This document shows positions 21,977-31,175 of a stretch of 34,933 bases of DNA, piece after piece (the first letter of the stretch is position 1; each line of letters starts with the position of its first letter). The stretch lies in the NCBI GenBank assembly GCA_008501705.1, contig QQUG01000044.1, forward strand, positions 1-34,933, read 5' to 3'. The stretch comes from Flavobacterium sp. (GTDB lineage Bacteria; Bacteroidota; Bacteroidia; Flavobacteriales; Flavobacteriaceae). The notes beneath the pieces were generated by a model, which saw nothing but the letters and a program-made list of their open reading frames with translations, was not told the DNA's origin and made no database searches. Made by a program: the position numbers and the translations under genes.

Positions 21977-23302
21977 ATGACAACAATCACAGCAGATTTA
22001 AATAACCTGTCTACTGAAAAGGCAAGCCCAAAGAAGAAAGTACCCTTAAAAGGTATGATGAACAATGTGATGGAGCAGTTTTACAAAGCTGCAGACCATA
22101 TAGATCTTCACCCTAATATCAGGAAGATTTTGAGTATTACCAATAATGAGATCATTGTAAATTTTCCGGTAAAAATGGATAATGGGGAAGTTGAAATATT
22201 TACAGGTTACAGGGTACAACACAACAATGCTTTGGGGCCTTACAAAGGAGGATTGCGTTATCATCCAACTGTTGACATTGATGCAGCGAGAGCTTTAGCA
22301 ATGTGGATGACCTGGAAAACCTCTTTAGCCGGGCTGCCTTATGGTGGTGCTAAAGGAGGAATTCAACTTGATCCCTCAAAATATTCACAGAACGAATTGG
22401 AGCGAATAACACGTCGATTCACCTTTGCTCTGGCAGATAATATAGGGCCGGAACACGATATACCCGCACCAGATGTAAATACAAACAGTCAGACCATGGC
22501 CTGGATAGCAGACACCTATATGAGTACTCGTCCACCGGCAGAACGCACTGCAAATCAGCATGTAGTTACAGGTAAACCGGAAGGAAGCGGAGGTCTTGAA
22601 GGCCGCGACCGTGCAACAGGTTATGGAGTGTTTTTAAATATAAAGTTCTGGGCTGAGAAGAACAACAAAACACTAAAGGGCAAGAAATTTATTGTTCAGG
22701 GATTTGGCAATGTAGGGTACTGGGCGGCATATTTCATGGAGAAAGAAGGAGCCAAATTGGTAGCCGTGCAAGATGCTTATGGAAGTATAAGAAGTGCAAA
22801 TGGCATTAATGTGGAAGATCTGTATAACTACACAAAGCTGAACAATGGCAGCATATCGGGATTTCCTGATGCCTTCGATCTTGATAATGAAAAATTCTTT
22901 GTCACAGAGTGTGATATATGTATCCCCGCAGCTCTCGGCAACCAGATAACCAAAGAAAATGCTTCAAAGATTAAAGCCAATCTCATAGCCGAAGGCGCAA
23001 ATGGCCCTATGAATGTTGAAGGTGAAAAGATTCTTCTGAATAGAGGTGTAACCATTATACCAGACATTCTATGTAATTCGGGAGGTGTGGTAGGCAGCTA
23101 TTTCGAATGGTTACAAAATCGCAATGGTGAACTGTGGCATTTGGACGAGGTAATGGCGAAGCTGGATAAAAAGATACGCGAATCATTCAATAAGGTATTT
23201 CACTATGCCGAAAAAGAAGGAATGGATCTTCGAACAGCAGCTTATTGTATTGCCATCACAAGAATAGAGAAAGCCTATATCCAGCGTGGAATTTTCCCTT
23301 AA
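21977..23302 (+). CDS. Glu/Leu/Phe/Val dehydrogenase (glutamate dehydrogenase)
   Basis: GYRVQHNNALGPYKGGLRYHP, WKTSLAGLPYGGAKGGI, QGFGNVGYWAAYFMEKEGAKLVAVQDAYG, AEGANGP, PDILCNSGGVVGSYFEWLQN. Confidence 0.96.
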   Translation: MTTITADLNNLSTEKASPKKKVPLKGMMNNVMEQFYKAADHIDLHPNIRKILSITNNEIIVNFPVKMDNGEVEIFTGYRVQHNNALGPYKGGLRYHPTVDIDAARALAMWMTWKTSLAGLPYGGAKGGIQLDPSKYSQNELERITRRFTFALADNIGPEHDIPAPDVNTNSQTMAWIADTYMSTRPPAERTANQHVVTGKPEGSGGLEGRDRATGYGVFLNIKFWAEKNNKTLKGKKFIVQGFGNVGYWAAYFMEKEGAKLVAVQDAYGSIRSANGINVEDLYNYTKLNNGSISGFPDAFDLDNEKFFVTECDICIPAALGNQITKENASKIKANLIAEGANGPMNVEGEKILLNRGVTIIPDILCNSGGVVGSYFEWLQNRNGELWHLDEVMAKLDKKIRESFNKVFHYAEKEGMDLRTAAYCIAITRIEKAYIQRGIFP

Positions 23303-23326
23303 TAACTAATTTAAAATTTTGATGAA

Positions 23327-23746
23327 ATGAAGTACGGAAGTTTAATATTGGAAAAGAAAGAGTATGTCTATTTGAAACGCATACTCAATATCTCGGGATA
23401 TGCCGGAGATTTTGAAACACAAAAATCGTTGAATCGATTGAACGAAGAATTAAAGAATGCCCAAATCGTAGATGAGAAAGATATACCGGCAGATGTAATT
23501 CGGTTCAACAGTAGAATAATGGTTTATTCGGAGTCCGGTTGGGAGCGAACCCTTCAACTGGTCATCCCTTCAGAAAAAAATGCCAAGCAGGATAAAATAT
23601 CGATCTTAACTCCTATGGGAGCAGCTCTTTATGGCTATTCGGAAGGCGATACCATCGAATGGGATTTTCCTTCCGGAAAACAAAAGATCAAGATTGTAAG
23701 TGTAAATCAGGATAGTTCTCGTAAGAAAAATAAGGTAATAGCATAA
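23327..23746 (+). CDS. GreA/GreB-family C-terminal (Rnk-like) protein
   Basis: IRFNSRIMVYSESGWERTLQLVIPSEKNAKQDKISILTPMGAALYGYSEGDTIEWDFPSGKQKIKIVSV resembles the GreA C-terminal FKBP-like domain. Confidence 0.85.
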   Translation: MKYGSLILEKKEYVYLKRILNISGYAGDFETQKSLNRLNEELKNAQIVDEKDIPADVIRFNSRIMVYSESGWERTLQLVIPSEKNAKQDKISILTPMGAALYGYSEGDTIEWDFPSGKQKIKIVSVNQDSSRKKNKVIA

Positions 23747-23756
23747 AGAATAAGCA

Positions 23757-24179
23757 ATGGATACGTCACTTACAGAGATTTTTCCTCATGATACAGAGAC
23801 AGATGTAATGCATAAGATCAACTTTATGGAACTAACCAATTGGATCAATCATCTTAAATACATTAAAAGAGAATTGAACAATTTAATCGGTTTATCAGAG
23901 GAGGGTAGAAGGCAAGAAATTGAGTATGTACGGATCAATAAGAAATTTCAGAAAAAAAGTATCGAAAATGACAGGCTATTGCAAACACTTCAATATTATC
24001 TCAATTCAAGGAGAAACATAAACGAGTGTGAAGATATGCAGTGTGATATGGCCTATGTGCATGAACATGAGAGTTTCAGAAGGAGATATTTGTATCACCT
24101 TGAAAAATACAGAGGGCTTAAGGATGAGTTCTTTTATAAAGAACGATCTAATTTAATTGCACAGAAACCCACATCATAA
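23757..24179 (+). CDS. Hypothetical helical protein (paralogue A)
   Basis: Begins 10 nt after the preceding ORF; INFMELTNWINHLKYIKRELNNLIGL segment shared with the next ORF. Confidence 0.75.
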   Translation: MDTSLTEIFPHDTETDVMHKINFMELTNWINHLKYIKRELNNLIGLSEEGRRQEIEYVRINKKFQKKSIENDRLLQTLQYYLNSRRNINECEDMQCDMAYVHEHESFRRRYLYHLEKYRGLKDEFFYKERSNLIAQKPTS

Positions 24180-24190
24180 CAAATTGGCCA

Positions 24191-24580
24191 TTGGAAGTAG
24201 AGCGAACATATAGAACGGATGAGCATCGACGACTTTGTATAAAAAAGGACCTAATTGAATTGGGCGGTTGGATAAATACATTGGAACGGGTGAATGAAGA
24301 GATCAATTATCTGAACATCATCGATAAACAGTTGGTTAAAGATAGTAAGATCGGGTATAATCTTCAGGCGATACGAAGAAAGAATACATTGATGATGGGG
24401 CTGCTCTGTTCTTATGAGAAAGAGCTTAATACAGAATATGAATATGGAAAATTGAGATACGATCTGTCGCGGGCGAAATTACATGAGAAAAAGAGGGAGC
24501 GTCTGGACTCCTTCGTACTTGAATTTATAGAACTAAGAAAAGCGATATACCATAAATTAAGTTTGTTCCACCGCAGATAA
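24191..24580 (+). CDS. Hypothetical helical protein (paralogue B)
   Basis: KKDLIELGGWINTLERVNEEINYLNII aligns to paralogue A; start codon TTG in track, exact start uncertain. Confidence 0.75.
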   Translation: MEVERTYRTDEHRRLCIKKDLIELGGWINTLERVNEEINYLNIIDKQLVKDSKIGYNLQAIRRKNTLMMGLLCSYEKELNTEYEYGKLRYDLSRAKLHEKKRERLDSFVLEFIELRKAIYHKLSLFHRR

Positions 24581-24594
24581 AAAACACCAAAATC

Positions 24595-25437
24595 ATGAAA
24601 AAGGTCCTCATTCCTATCGACCACGAAATAAATAGTTATAAAGCTATCGATTATGTTGTAAGTTTTTTCAGAAACGAAGTATGTGAATTTTATTTTCTGA
24701 ATACGTATACCTACAACGTGGACGGACTAAAAGCAATAGATCTACTTCAGGCCGAAGACGATTGGTTTGAAAAACCTAAGATCGCCTCCGAAAATTGTCT
24801 GGGCAAGGTACTCGAGCGATACGCGGTTAATAAAGGGGATAGTAGTCACGATTTTCGCGCAATTTCCAAATGTGGAACATTGATCGAAGAAATTAAAAAA
24901 AGTATCACTGATATTAATATCGATCTGCTGGTATTACCTGGCCATAATAAAGCTGGCGGAAGTACCAATAAGTATTCCCGTAAATATAAGCGTATCATAG
25001 AAAATATACGTGAATGCCCGGTAATGTTTATTCCATCTATGGTCGAAATACATACAACTCCAAAATTCGTACTAGTTTCAAATTTCGAATCGGAACATCC
25101 TAAAGTTGAAATTGAGAAATGGTATGAGTTGGTGAAAATCGCAAACGGGAGTGTTAAGATCCTAATACTTTCAGAAAAAAATAAAATGAACGCTAATCAG
25201 AAGGCAAATCTTAAAATGCTGGAATTGCAATTGCATATGTGGAATGGTAAGCCTGTAACCGTTCAAAATATTGGAAATGCTTTGGAATTAAAAAATTATG
25301 TGGCCAATAATCCGGACCATATTATTTGTATCATGGATCGCAAACCCGATTTCTGGAGAAAGTTCGGACTTAAATACTCAAGGATCACAAACCTTGGGCC
25401 ATTGCCCGGCACCCCTGTAATTGCCTTACATCAATAG
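24595..25437 (+). CDS. Universal stress protein (UspA-like, two-domain length)
   Basis: MKKVLIPIDHEINSYKAIDYVVSFF...INIDLLVLPGHNKAGGSTNKYSRKYKRIIENIRECPVMFIPS. Confidence 0.8.
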   Translation: MKKVLIPIDHEINSYKAIDYVVSFFRNEVCEFYFLNTYTYNVDGLKAIDLLQAEDDWFEKPKIASENCLGKVLERYAVNKGDSSHDFRAISKCGTLIEEIKKSITDINIDLLVLPGHNKAGGSTNKYSRKYKRIIENIRECPVMFIPSMVEIHTTPKFVLVSNFESEHPKVEIEKWYELVKIANGSVKILILSEKNKMNANQKANLKMLELQLHMWNGKPVTVQNIGNALELKNYVANNPDHIICIMDRKPDFWRKFGLKYSRITNLGPLPGTPVIALHQ

Positions 25438-25550
25438 GTTTATACTTTTTAATATTAGCCCATTGAAGGTTGATTTAAAGTGATCTACGAGATGGATCTC
25501 CATTGCTGATTTTTCAATCTATTATTTGAAATTATAAATCCTATAATAAG

Positions 25551-25769
25551 ATGAATGAATTGATTGAAGAGGCTGAAAAGTTTGAAAAAGTAAAGCTAAG
25601 CCATATGACAATTAGTGATCGTGTTACCGCATCACGTAAGGCAAAACAACTTATTTTAAGTTTAAATGAATTCTACAAGAAGGATAAAGATCCTGAGTTA
25701 ATGGCTTTGATGAAACGGTTAACTTTGAAAAAGAAAAAAATTGAGACCCGTTTAAAGGTACGCTACTAG
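25551..25769 (+). CDS. 72-aa basic helical protein of unknown function
   Basis: MNELIEEAEKFEKVKLSHMTISDRVTASRKAKQLILSLNEFYKKDKDPELMALMKRLTLKKKKIETRLKVRY; intergenic, same strand as the island. Confidence 0.6.
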   Translation: MNELIEEAEKFEKVKLSHMTISDRVTASRKAKQLILSLNEFYKKDKDPELMALMKRLTLKKKKIETRLKVRY

Positions 25770-25887
25770 GAACTTAAGATATCCAGGCAAATGAGTGCGT
25801 GCGATTTGATCAAAGCCATTCCCCCTAATATGAAGGGTGGAAGTATTAGATAAAAATTAAAATGGGGCTAGGACTATCTCGTTTAAT

Positions 25888-26334
25888 TCAAGATTCACAT
25901 ACTTCTTTAAAATAACCTAGTGCCTTAGGCCAGGTGCCGTCGAACATGGGCCGGAAGGCCTCATCTGTGGTCATAGTGATCTGCAGCTCGGTTATGTTGT
26001 CGTTCACTTTTTTAAAATTGTATTCCTCCAGGGAACCGATCCACTTCTGCATCATTTCATCGGTAAGTTCCACTTCAATATTCTGTGTATTTACCATGGC
26101 AATATGTTTCGCCCTGATATAGGCATGCGGTTTAAATGCTTCGAACACCACCTTTGTTCCACCCCGGGAATTATCGAAAAAAGACATATATCCACCTTCT
26201 TTCCATTCACCCTCGTAGGTCATTCCTTCGCCCCAGGCCTTTGCCCAGTCAGCATAGACACTTTTGTCCATTATTTTGTGGAACACGTAATCCTGTGGCT
26301 TATTAATGGTGGTTCTGTATGTTAGCGTTATCAT
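25888..26334 (-). CDS. SRPBCC / AHSA1-domain protein
   Basis: TINKPQDYVFHKIMDKSVYADWAKAWGEGMTYEGEWKEGGYMSFFDNSRGGTKVVFEAFKPHAYIRAKH. Confidence 0.85.
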   Translation of the reverse strand: MITLTYRTTINKPQDYVFHKIMDKSVYADWAKAWGEGMTYEGEWKEGGYMSFFDNSRGGTKVVFEAFKPHAYIRAKHIAMVNTQNIEVELTDEMMQKWIGSLEEYNFKKVNDNITELQITMTTDEAFRPMFDGTWPKALGYFKEVCES

Positions 26335-26417
26335 ATAGATGCCTTTTATTTCTTAGTTATCACTGCTAATATCAAGTAAAATTTCTATTGTATTTCTGTA
26401 AAAATACAGTGAATCTA

Positions 26418-27161
26418 CTATTTCGCAGTTTTTCGTTGATCGTATTTTCGCTTGGTCTTTATTAAATTGTATCTCATATCATCATAGAATAGACTCATAA
26501 GCAGGATAAAGGCACCCAGGATCAAGGTGTTTAATTCCAGGTTGAATTTAGAATAGAAAAGCCCTCCCACTAATCCGCCGGCAAAAAAGAACAATATAAT
26601 ATAGATACGCAGTTTTATGGTCGATCTTAATTCACTGCGGTTCGGGTGCATTTTTGGAAAGAACAGTTGAGATAATTCTATTCCCAGATCTGTAAAAAGT
26701 CCGGTTAAATGTGTAGTTCTAACTATTGCGCTGGAAATTTTAGTCACCAGGGAGTTTTGTAAACCCATGGCGAAAAGCAAGGAACAGGCTATTAGATCGG
26801 GATAAGAAATCTGGACGACATTGCTTAGCAAAGCGATGGTTATTAAGATAAGGCATTCTATTAGGATAGGAATGAAATAAACATTCAGCTTTTTGTTCTT
26901 CCTGAAAACTTCGATCATAAAGCTGGAAAAAAATGATCCGAAAAGAAAAGAGAAAATATACAGGAAATAAATGGTGCCTCGCCAAAACTCGAAATTCGCG
27001 ACATCATTGAGAAATAGCGCAAAATGGCCGGTTACATTGGTAGTAAGTTGTTTAATTGATAAAAACCCGGTTACGTTTACGATGCCCGCCACAAAGGACA
27101 ACACGGTTGCGATACGCAGATTATGCTTTATTGTTCTGCTCTTACCCTGATGTCTGAACAT
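26418..27161 (-). CDS. YoaK/DUF1275 family membrane protein
   Basis: FVAGIVNVTGFLSIKQLTTNVTGHFALFLND, ACSLLFAMGLQNSLVTKISSAIVRTTHLTGLFTDLGIELSQLFF. Confidence 0.92.
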   Translation of the reverse strand: MFRHQGKSRTIKHNLRIATVLSFVAGIVNVTGFLSIKQLTTNVTGHFALFLNDVANFEFWRGTIYFLYIFSFLFGSFFSSFMIEVFRKNKKLNVYFIPILIECLILITIALLSNVVQISYPDLIACSLLFAMGLQNSLVTKISSAIVRTTHLTGLFTDLGIELSQLFFPKMHPNRSELRSTIKLRIYIILFFFAGGLVGGLFYSKFNLELNTLILGAFILLMSLFYDDMRYNLIKTKRKYDQRKTAK

Positions 27162-27644
27162 TCTGGAATCATTCTATTTGGTTTTTTATTGAGTGAGAAA
27201 GTAGTATGTAGTGAATGCTGTGCAATGATGATCACCATACTACTTCGGTGTTAATACCTTATAACCGTAAGGACTACTAATGGTGCGTAACTAGTATTTG
27301 GGATATAAAGTCGTGTTTCTGATGCTTTTAATTAATTTGTTCACTAGTTACATCGGCGTTTTAAAATTAAAAAATCCATTCACTTGCGGGGCAATTTTTA
27401 ATATGTTTTTAAAGTAGAGTTATGAACAATCAAATAGCCCAATAACCACGAGGGTAATTTCCCTTATAGCATAGATCATGTATTTGCCGAACCTGTCTGC
27501 TGTCATGGCAGACACATTTTCAGAAACCAATTTCTAACGGATCCTGCGAAAGAATCGTATCATGGGAACTTAGTTTATCTAAATGTTAGATAATTAATCG
27601 GATAGGGGTGAGAGGGGTGGTGTACACTTATTAGGCAACAGGCC

Positions 27645-28496
27645 TTATTCCACTTTAATATTCCCGTTCGTTCTCACATAAATTATAACGTCTTTTTCTG
27701 AATTGTTCGAAATGGTATGAATTGCTTTCGATGTAGCACCGAAATAGCTTCCGGTGTCCAGTACTTTTGTTTCCTGATCTTGAGGTAGCATGTAATTCAT
27801 TTCGCCTTGTATGACAACCGCATGTAAAACTGTGCCCTCCGTATTTATTGTTCCATTAAATGTTTTGGGGAATTTTACAAAAAGTCCTTTCGAACCACCA
27901 TCATCCCAAAGAAAACTTATTTCAGCTTCACTATGGGAAGCTATCCAGTTTGACTTTTTACTATTAAGCCATACCACATTTGAAGCATCTATATTGACGG
28001 GTCGTTCTCCACTGTCGAATGCTTCCTCAATGGGTTTAACTAAGTAAGGCCCTTTATCTATTTCCACTAAGGCGATATTTTCTTCGCCTTTGGCAGCCGT
28101 AATATGCGATTCTCCTTTGGGTTGAGTCCAGAAACTACCTGGTTTCATCCACATCGTTGCAGCTGCCGGATCGTCGTTATGGACACTTCCTTTTATAACA
28201 ACAGCTCTGTACGTTGCGTTGTGAATGTGAGGTGGGGAAGAAAATCCATCGGCAAACTTTGCTAGAAACCCGGTTGCTACTTCTCCATTTCTATCTCCCC
28301 AAATGGTTCCAGCTAGCGGACTTTGGTCCCCTCGTGCAGGGTTTAATTTTTCCCAATTGATTTCAGAGCTCAACAGCACTTTATTTGTTGGGTTTTCAAT
28401 CTGTTGGGAAGTAGTATGGTCCGCGTCTTTGTTCGGATTGGTACAAGACAGTAAAATTGTACTTATGGCTAAAAGACTGATCGTTATTTGTTTCAT
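27645..28496 (-). CDS. Cupin (DUF4437-like) lipoprotein
   Basis: Lipobox ILLSCTNP; two repeated cupin-like halves ([75 protein letters not shown]); 4-nt overlap with upstream gene. Confidence 0.82.
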   Translation of the reverse strand: MKQITISLLAISTILLSCTNPNKDADHTTSQQIENPTNKVLLSSEINWEKLNPARGDQSPLAGTIWGDRNGEVATGFLAKFADGFSSPPHIHNATYRAVVIKGSVHNDDPAAATMWMKPGSFWTQPKGESHITAAKGEENIALVEIDKGPYLVKPIEEAFDSGERPVNIDASNVVWLNSKKSNWIASHSEAEISFLWDDGGSKGLFVKFPKTFNGTINTEGTVLHAVVIQGEMNYMLPQDQETKVLDTGSYFGATSKAIHTISNNSEKDVIIYVRTNGNIKVE

Positions 28497-29344
28497 TGGT
28501 TTTTCTTAAAGTTCTTGATAATTTCTAAAGTAGGTTTATGAGGTCTTCCGGAGGCTTTTTCAAAATCGGAACGCACATCATTTGCTCCGCTTCTTATGCC
28601 TTCGTAAATACCAGCAATTACAGTTCCTAAGAAATCACCTAATGCTGCCTTTCTTTCGGCCGCATAAGCCTCTACAGTCACTGAATTGAAGACAAGACTC
28701 GTGTCATACACCTGGTTGATATAATCGGCAAGCTGACTCTGAGTAACAGGATCGCCTACAAGGTTGTAAATTTGGCCATTATGTTTGTCTTCTATAAGCA
28801 TTTTAGCATAGGCATAAGCTAATTCTTCCCTACTCGTATAGGTGCATTTTCCCTGAGCTGCACAGTTTCTAATTTCGCCATCTTTGAGGTAGGTATCCAG
28901 GTATTCTAGATCTGGTTCAATGTAAATTCCATTTCTGCCAATAACCCAATTTAAGCCAGAATTTTGTACATCTCTTTCAGTTTGTCTGTTGGTTTGAACA
29001 ATAGGGCTAAAAGCATTATCCTCTTCAGCGCCAACGATACTTGTATAAACGATTTTTCGAACACCGTTGTGTTTCGCTGCTTCAATGACGTTTCTGTGTT
29101 GTATGATTCGTTTTTGAGGTTCGTCCATCCCTGAAATCAATAAAACAGTATCGATTCCTTTTAAGGCCAAATCGAAATCTTCCCGATTGTTGTAATCTCC
29201 TTTTCTGATCTCAACGCCTAATTTTGATGCTTTTTCCGGTGTACGTGCGATCCCAATGACGTTTTCCTTTCCAATTTCCCTTATGAGTTGCTTTACAACG
29301 GAAGCACCTAATTTTCCACTTGCGGAGGTAACTGCTATTTTCAT
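28493..29344 (-). CDS. NmrA-like/QOR2-type NAD(P)H quinone oxidoreductase (SDR fold)
   Basis: [20 protein letters not shown]...[44 protein letters not shown]. Confidence 0.9.
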   Translation of the reverse strand: MKIAVTSASGKLGASVVKQLIREIGKENVIGIARTPEKASKLGVEIRKGDYNNREDFDLALKGIDTVLLISGMDEPQKRIIQHRNVIEAAKHNGVRKIVYTSIVGAEEDNAFSPIVQTNRQTERDVQNSGLNWVIGRNGIYIEPDLEYLDTYLKDGEIRNCAAQGKCTYTSREELAYAYAKMLIEDKHNGQIYNLVGDPVTQSQLADYINQVYDTSLVFNSVTVEAYAAERKAALGDFLGTVIAGIYEGIRSGANDVRSDFEKASGRPHKPTLEIIKNFKKNQ

Positions 29345-29368
29345 AAACGTTAGTTTTTATTCATTAAA

Positions 29369-29998
29369 TTAAGCTGTAACAGCTTTTCTGTTCTTTCGAA
29401 ACCGAATTATCCTGTCTTTTATATAAGGTATTCGAATAACAAAGCCAATTCCTACGATAACCGCATAGATCACCCAGGTTTTATCTAAAAGCGCTACGTG
29501 AAGCAGACTAAGAAAAATGGCAGCATAGGAGAAGCTCTGTAGTTTTTTCCATTTACTTTTTAGTTTCTTCATCGATCTTCTATTTGATGTGATCATCAAA
29601 GGAATGACGATCAAAACTGCAACGAATCCTGCTACGTAATTCACCTGCGTAAACGTCTCAAGGAAGCCTTCAGCAAATAAAAATATTACAAAGTGTAGTA
29701 GACTCCACACAGCCGTTGCAATTCCCATTGCTTGTCTTACAAAAAGATTGCTAATTCCGAAAAGAATAAAGAACGGCGTGCACGTAAGCACAGCGGTCAT
29801 CCATCGTATAGCGAACTCTCCGGATACGTGATACATCATTTCTAAGGTGGTCATCCCTTCACTACCGGCACCTTCAATTAATGTTATGGATAGGCCATTG
29901 GTAACATCAATTTGCACCATACTAAAAATGACGAACAAAGGTAATATTGCCAGTATGGCAACTAGCATCCAACCATAATTTCCTTTTAAAAATTTCAT
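29369..29998 (-). CDS. Ferric-reductase-like transmembrane (MsrQ/YedZ-like) protein
   Basis: Multiple TM segments with His (MYHVSGEFAIRWMTAVLTCTPF, AVWSLLHFVIFLFAEG, WKKLQSFSYAAIFLSLLHVALL). Confidence 0.78.
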   Translation of the reverse strand: MKFLKGNYGWMLVAILAILPLFVIFSMVQIDVTNGLSITLIEGAGSEGMTTLEMMYHVSGEFAIRWMTAVLTCTPFFILFGISNLFVRQAMGIATAVWSLLHFVIFLFAEGFLETFTQVNYVAGFVAVLIVIPLMITSNRRSMKKLKSKWKKLQSFSYAAIFLSLLHVALLDKTWVIYAVIVGIGFVIRIPYIKDRIIRFRKNRKAVTA

Positions 29999-30092
29999 GC
30001 TATTAATTATTCTCTAAAGTTTCCAATTCTTTTTCAAGTCTTTCAGTTTTAGTTTTAAATTTTTCCATGGCTCTTTTCAACTGAAATATCTT

Positions 30093-31079
30093 TTAGTTCT
30101 CAACAACTACTTTACCAATTGCATTTCTACTTTCAAGTCTTGCATAGGCTTCTCCAACATTTTCCAGTGAAAATTGATTTTCATCTAATAAAGGGCTTAG
30201 ATCTCCAGCTTCGGCAATTTTGGTAAGGTTTCTTAAAATTTCTCCGTGTTGCTCTCTTTTGAAATCATGTAGCATTGGGATAAGCATAAATACAACGTGT
30301 AAAGAAAGCCCTTTAAAGTGCATTGCAGTGAGATCTAGTTCACATAAGGAAACGGTAGTTGCAACCTGGCCATTTAAAGCGGCAGCTTCAAAGGATTTTA
30401 GCATATTTTCTCCACCTACCGAATCAAACACCACGTCAAAACCAAGTCCATTGGTGTGTTTATTCACATAATCTTCAACCTGTTCTGTTTTGTAATTTAT
30501 GGGTTCGGCACCAAAACCTTTTACGATTTCCATTTGTTTTTCACTACTAACGGTTGCATAAACGTCTGCGCCAAAATGTTTGGCCAGCTGCACGGCCACG
30601 TGTCCAACACCTCCGGTGCCGCCGTGTACTAAAACTTTCTGACCGCTTTTTACATTGGCACGAATAAGACCTTCGTAGGCAGTTATACCAACCAGCGGAA
30701 GAGAGGCGGCTTCTTTCATGCTAAGGTTTTTAGGTTTACGAGCAATTAATTTGCTGTCTGCAGAGATATATTCGGCTAATGTACCTTGTAAGTCTCCTAA
30801 TCCACCGGCGCAACCATAAACTTCATCGCCAACCGAAAAATCAGTAACATCTGCCCCAATCTCTACAATGGTACCTGCGAAGTCCATTCCCAGTATGGCC
30901 GGCGTGGCCGGGGCAAATGGCAGGTCCTTTCCCATATTTTTTATCATTGTATCTACGGTATTGATACTGGATGCGGAGATTTTAACTAACACCTGCCCAT
31001 TGCTAAGAGTTGGATCTTCCACTTCTCTGGGTTCGAAGCTTGCATTTTCACCATATTGACTTATTATCATTGCTCTCAT
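30093..31079 (-). CDS. Zinc-dependent alcohol dehydrogenase/quinone oxidoreductase-like (MDR superfamily)
   Basis: PAILGMDFAGTIVEIGADVTDFSVGDEVYGCAGGLGDLQGTLAEYI, VLVHGGTGGVGHVAVQLAKHFGADVYATVSSEKQ. Confidence 0.93.
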   Translation of the reverse strand: MRAMIISQYGENASFEPREVEDPTLSNGQVLVKISASSINTVDTMIKNMGKDLPFAPATPAILGMDFAGTIVEIGADVTDFSVGDEVYGCAGGLGDLQGTLAEYISADSKLIARKPKNLSMKEAASLPLVGITAYEGLIRANVKSGQKVLVHGGTGGVGHVAVQLAKHFGADVYATVSSEKQMEIVKGFGAEPINYKTEQVEDYVNKHTNGLGFDVVFDSVGGENMLKSFEAAALNGQVATTVSLCELDLTAMHFKGLSLHVVFMLIPMLHDFKREQHGEILRNLTKIAEAGDLSPLLDENQFSLENVGEAYARLESRNAIGKVVVEN

Positions 31080-31096
31080 GTACTATTGTTTTAGTT

Positions 31097-31113
31097 ACTA
31101 TAAAAATTATAGT
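31097..31113. promoter_or_regulatory. Perfect 17-bp palindrome, candidate HxlR-family operator
   Basis: ACTATAA-AAA-TTATAGT in the divergent intergenic region. Confidence 0.6.
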
Positions 31114-31143
31114 TGCAAACTTAAGTATAGTATTCTATCTTTG
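31113..31143 (+). promoter_or_regulatory. Bacteroidetes-type promoter for the HxlR gene
   Basis: TTG (31113-31115)-N20-TATCTTTG (31136-31143), fitting the Bacteroidetes -33/-7 pattern with TAnnTTTG. Confidence 0.6.
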
Positions 31144-31175
31144 CAATAACGGTCAAAAATGATAGTATACATTTT

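Noticed and set aside
25493-25506. sigma54-like TGGATCTCCATTGC upstream of the 72-aa ORF
   Set aside because: GG-to-GC spacing is 9 nt, not 10, and the -24 element is degenerate.
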